Origin: Vibrio porteresiae DSM 19223 | GTDB taxonomy: Bacteria > Pseudomonadota > Gammaproteobacteria > Enterobacterales > Vibrionaceae | Assembly: GCF_024347055.1 (NCBI RefSeq) | Contig: NZ_AP024896.1 | Span: 1,302,001 to 1,366,000 of the forward strand | DNA length: 64,000 nucleotides | Direction: 5' to 3' | In this document: positions 61,271 to 64,000 of the stretch, in pieces | How positions within the stretch are numbered: the first letter of the stretch is position 1 | Layout: the number at the start of each line of letters is the position of its first letter | The notes under the pieces: generated by a model | What the model was told of the DNA's origin: nothing | The model's database searches: none | What the model saw: the letters and a program-made list of their open reading frames with translations, nothing else | Translations under genes and position numbers: made by a program

Positions 61271-61281
61271 AGTGTTTTACC

Positions 61282-61431
61282 TTACAGATCCCATAGCAAT
61301 TGTTGATCATAGCCTAATAGGATATTTTCCATCTTCTTTTTGGTATCGCTAACTTTTTCTTGGTTTTTTTCTTTATCTTGAGTTAAATCTTCAATAGAAG
61401 TTGGTTCAATAAAAATAAATTGTTTCTTCAA
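61282..61431 (-). CDS. Possible 49-residue protein with TTG start
   Basis: A continuous 49-codon frame from TTG reads KKQFIFIEPTSIEDLTQDKE, continuing with a Lys-rich helix (KVSDTKKKMENILLGYDQQLLWDL is cut to KKKMENILLGYDQQ). GAGAG lies nine bases before the TTG. Its amphipathic, ordered composition and the 11-base gap to the next gene favour a real gene. I do not recognise the family, and the start codon is uncertain. Confidence 0.5.
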   Translation of the reverse strand: MKKQFIFIEPTSIEDLTQDKEKNQEKVSDTKKKMENILLGYDQQLLWDL

Positions 61432-61763
61432 ATTATATATTCTCTCGTTGATGAAATATTCACTTAGGTATATATTTATTATCTAACATTTTATTTATCG
61501 AACTGATAATGAAAATGCCAAAAACACCATTCAATATGAAGTGAATAATTGCACCAATATTTTCAATTTTTGTAGCTACCCTATGGGCCTAACTATAACG
61601 AGGAATATTTAACTCTAAGCAACTCACATTGCCAATTTAGTATTTATTTTTCCAGCAAGATATAGCACCAATACATCATCGTTTGGCGTGCCAATTCGTT
61701 TAACTACTTATTATTCTCACAAAAAATAAGATCTCTCATAATGAGAGATCTTACTTTATAAAT
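61432..61763. other. AT-rich spacer between the small genes and csp
   Basis: 332 AT-rich bases likely to contain the promoter of the two small genes and the terminator of the cold-shock gene. Nothing else is recognised. Confidence 0.45.
61720..61753 (-). terminator. Terminator of the cold-shock gene
   Basis: TAAGATCTCTCAT and ATGAGAGATCTTA are near-contiguous inverted repeats; on the minus strand they are followed by six T (ATTTTTTG). Confidence 0.82.
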
Positions 61764-61976
61764 TTATAGTACAGTTACGTTACTTGCTTGTGGACCTTTA
61801 GCGCCTTGCTCAGTAACGAAAGATACTTTTTGGCCTTCAGCTAGAGTTTTGAAACCGTCGCTTTCGATTGAACGGAAGTGAACGAATAGGTCAGAACCAC
61901 CGTTGTCTGGAGTGATGAAGCCAAAACCTTTAGTTTCGTTAAACCATTTTACTGAGCCAGTTGTTTTATTAGACAT
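61764..61976 (-). CDS. Cold-shock protein of the CspA family
   Basis: A 70-residue nucleic-acid-binding beta-barrel. RNP1 is KGFGFITPDNGG and RNP2 LFVHFRSI; TGSVKWFNETKGFGFI opens the domain. These proteins melt RNA structures at low temperature or under other stress. The spacer upstream is long and AT-rich, consistent with the long structured leader of cspA-type mRNAs. Which paralogue this is cannot be told. Confidence 0.95.
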   Translation of the reverse strand: MSNKTTGSVKWFNETKGFGFITPDNGGSDLFVHFRSIESDGFKTLAEGQKVSFVTEQGAKGPQASNVTVL

Positions 61977-62375
61977 ATATATCTCGATAGATTAGTTAAA
62001 TTTGCAATAAAGCTACAATGAAGCTACTAAATAAGAAATGAAGAAAAAGGTATCGCAGGATAGATATGACGAAATGAATCGAAAAAAAACTGTGAAGATC
62101 TTGAACTAATTAGTTATCAATAGCTCGCTGTAAGAGCTGACAACACTATACACCATATATTCACAATTGATATAACTTTCTGTTTTTATTTTTTAATTGC
62201 ATATAAATCATATAGTTAGACATATAACATAACATCAATTAACACCAAGCTGCTGCAATAAAATAATGTGTAGCACTCGATATACCGCACATAGTGCTTA
62301 AAAATGCTACACAATAGCCTTTTCTTTAGTTATGTCTTACATTTAAGATTGATAATCTAAATGAACAAGCCTTCA
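61977..62375 (-). other. csp upstream region with long inverted repeat
   Basis: 399 AT-rich bases; the first 150-200 are probably the csp 5' leader and promoter. TGTGTAGCA (62267) and TGCTACACA (62305) form a perfect stem around an inner GCAC/GTGC pair; read on the minus strand it is followed by TTATTTTATT and may terminate the gene ending at 62376. Confidence 0.5.
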
Positions 62376-62786
62376 CTATTTTTCAGGGCGGCTCTTTTCA
62401 GTTCGACATGCGAATAGTTGCGGCCATTCCTTATCATCAATAACCCCCTTTGGCAGGTAAAGTGTTCGTTTTTTCAGCACATCGTCACCATAGGTGATTT
62501 TTAATGCCGACCCCATACCAAAAGGAAGAAAAGCGGATAACGATCTGGCTTCACATGCTTTGCCATTGTAAAAGAGACGATCGTTTTTTATCTCCAATAA
62601 ACCACCACGACACTTCCATACCATAAGCACTTTTATTGCCGTAATAAGCGCTATGATAAAGACAAATATCAGTACGGAACGATTAATCCCCTCAGATGCC
62701 CAATAGAGAAATAGAACCAAAGCGCCGATATAAACCATTTCGCCTAACAAATATCGACGAAAATTCATGTTTATTTTACTACTCAT
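62376..62786 (-). CDS. Small membrane protein of unknown function
   Basis: A 136-residue protein with two hydrophobic helices near residues 13-30 and 37-56, then a soluble C-terminal domain rich in beta strands (GGLLEIKNDRLFYNGK, LKITYGDDVLKKRTLYLP). The layout of a helical hairpin plus a small PH-like domain is common in uncharacterised inner-membrane proteins. There are no operon partners. I do not recognise a named family. Confidence 0.7.
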   Translation of the reverse strand: MSSKINMNFRRYLLGEMVYIGALVLFLYWASEGINRSVLIFVFIIALITAIKVLMVWKCRGGLLEIKNDRLFYNGKACEARSLSAFLPFGMGSALKITYGDDVLKKRTLYLPKGVIDDKEWPQLFACRTEKSRPEK

Positions 62787-63382
62787 TACGTACCTCTAGT
62801 CACTCATGCAGGACTGTATTTCAACATGTTCGATACTCCCAAGACTTAAAGGGAGCAATCTTCAACCAACAGGCATACTGTTAGATAACGCCAACAAGGT
62901 CAATATTTAGGTGTCTAAAATGGCCAATTCTTTTGCCTCTTTTGCCATGCTCAAGGCAGGAAATAGCCTTTTCTTAACTCACTATATGCAACTAGATAAA
63001 GTGCATAGCAGAATATGAATTTGCCGATAAAAATACCCTTATATAGATAAACCCTAATATTCTAATACACTCCTGCTCTTTTTTGGCACTTAGACTTAAA
63101 CCATGCTCTATTAAAAAGAGGCGGCGTGATATTTTCTATGTGGTTATTCAGCTTCATATAGCCTTTCAAGTAGCTTACGCACACATTCCTTAATGATATT
63201 CAAGTTAATTTTAATTAAAAATAGTCTAACTGACCTCTATCCTGCTCGATCATGATTTATTTCTCATTCGAAAAAATCGATTGAATTTATCGTTTAATAT
63301 CGATTGCTTTCATTTTTATTTATTGCATTATAAGCGGCATAAATGGTTGTTATGCTTTATTTCTTAGGTATTAAGGTGCTCT
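62787..63382. other. Gene-free region before the chemoreceptor gene
   Basis: 596 AT-rich bases with no credible gene. GCCGATAA, the FliA -10 octamer, occurs at 63023 but lacks a correctly spaced -35 and is 360 bases from the start codon, so the chemoreceptor promoter is not identified. Confidence 0.45.
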
Positions 63383-64000
63383 ATGTCTCATAAGTTGACT
63401 CTCGCTCAGCGTCTAGCGTTTGGTTTTTCTGTTGTTTTGGGGCTAATGGTGGTGATTGCACTCATTGGCGTATTTCGCGTCAATTTTATTGATCGCACGT
63501 TGAACGATGTTGAAGAACACTCAACGCAGAAACAGCGTTACGCGATTAACTTTCGTGGTAGCGTTCATGATCGCGCGATCGCAATTCGCGATATGGTTCT
63601 GGTGGATAATGACCGCGACCTGCAAAGCCATCTGCAAAATATTGAGCGCCTCAAATCTTACTATCAGGACAATGCCATGCAAATGGCGAGAATGCTATCG
63701 GTTGATGAAGATGCGCAAGAGCAACAACTTATGGCAGCCATTAACGACATTCAATCTCAAGCACTAGCGCAAACCGATGAACTGATTCGTTTACGTCAAG
63801 CAGACCAAGGTGAAAAAGCGCGAGTGTTATTACTGTCGCAAGTGGCCCCCTCTTATCGCACTTGGTTAAACCGAATCAACGCGTTTATCGATTATCAAGA
63901 GCAAGCCATTCGTCACGATGTGGGTAACGTTCGCGATGTCGCTGGTAATTTCCAATCGCTGATCATCAGCTTAACACTAGCGGCTATCGTTGCCGCCATA
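63383..64000 (+). CDS. Methyl-accepting chemotaxis protein (5' part, cut by window edge)
   Basis: The first 206 residues of a chemoreceptor. Residues 12-32 form the first membrane helix (FGFSVVLGLMVVIALIGV), followed by a periplasmic four-helix-bundle sensor domain of about 155 residues (VHDRAIAIRDMVL is a conserved 4HB_MCP feature), then the second membrane helix beginning near residue 193 (SLIISLTLAAIVAAI). HAMP and signalling domains lie beyond the window. AAGG lies seven bases before the ATG. The ligand is unknown. Confidence 0.88.
   Translation, partial: MSHKLTLAQRLAFGFSVVLGLMVVIALIGVFRVNFIDRTLNDVEEHSTQKQRYAINFRGSVHDRAIAIRDMVLVDNDRDLQSHLQNIERLKSYYQDNAMQMARMLSVDEDAQEQQLMAAINDIQSQALAQTDELIRLRQADQGEKARVLLLSQVAPSYRTWLNRINAFIDYQEQAIRHDVGNVRDVAGNFQSLIISLTLAAIVAAI

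Noticed and set aside
63023..63030. GCCGATAA, the exact FliA (sigma-28) -10 octamer upstream of the chemoreceptor gene
   Set aside because: The only TAAAG-like -35 is 18 bases away instead of about 11, and the site is 360 bases from the start codon.
1..64000. CRISPR arrays, insertion sequences, integrases or prophage genes
   Set aside because: Looked for repeat-spacer patterns and transposase or integrase motifs and found none; the short tandem repeats have no spacers.

Overview
The window looks like chromosomal DNA of a nitrogen-fixing, pectin-degrading gammaproteobacterium, most likely a Vibrio or close relative. The reasons are a nif cluster in the Klebsiella/Vibrio gene order with sigma-54/NifA promoters, KdgM-type porins next to secreted pectinases, a CspA-type cold-shock gene, a 3'-terminal remnant that reads as a Vibrio/Escherichia-like DsbB, and moderate GC content. 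No species is named because no housekeeping marker is present. There is no rRNA, CRISPR array, insertion sequence or integrase that I can support.

Layout. 0.1-5.7 kb (+): a cellobiose/chitobiose-type PTS operon (IIB, IIC, GH1 6-phospho-beta-glucosidase, IIA) followed by LacI- and AraC-type regulators; a perfect 50-bp palindrome precedes the operon. 5.7-8.4 kb (+): a LysE-type exporter and a 7TMR-DISM/GGDEF sensor. 8.4-13.6 kb (-): a tripartite tricarboxylate transporter (TctCBA) with a DapA-type aldolase and a DeoR regulator fused to a PfkB sugar kinase. 14.2-28.7 kb (-): nifHDKTY plus a small accompanying gene, nifENX plus a ferredoxin, then nifUSVWZM. Each block is preceded by a -24/-12-type promoter and TGT-N10-ACA NifA sites. 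nifB, nifQ, nifF, nifJ and nifLA are not in the window. 29.0-30.0 kb (+): an AEC-family transporter divergent from nifH. 30.6-34.5 kb (+): two KdgM-like porins, a pectinesterase and a pectate lyase behind a KdgR-like box. Then come a ROK regulator and a DUF1593 secreted protein (-).

38.4-49.3 kb: a myo-inositol locus, iolAB (+), iolR (RpiR type, -), iolC fused to DUF2090 (-), iolD and an iolH-like gene (+). It is interrupted between iolB and iolR by a dsbB remnant, a zinc alcohol dehydrogenase, a 14-bp tandem repeat and a divergent single tRNA-Lys(CUU). A shared motif GAAAT-N4-ATTTC lies upstream of iolA, iolC and iolD and is a good candidate for the local operator. 49.4-50.3 kb: an EamA permease. 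50.4-59.5 kb: a divergent pair of transcription units encoding a GsiABCD/Dpp-like peptide ABC transporter, an M81 (MlrC-like) metallopeptidase, a ROK repressor and a ROK sugar kinase; together they suggest uptake of a peptide-sugar conjugate. 59.7-64 kb: an LpxH-like phosphoesterase, two tiny unrecognised genes (one starting with TTG), a cold-shock protein, a small membrane protein and the 5' part of a methyl-accepting chemotaxis protein cut by the window edge.

The genes describe a plant- or detritus-associated lifestyle: outer-membrane pectin breakdown, beta-glucoside and inositol use, organic-acid uptake and N2 fixation. Several intergenic spacers carry recent-looking short tandem duplications of 12-19 bp, in one case built from the last codons and stop of the preceding gene.
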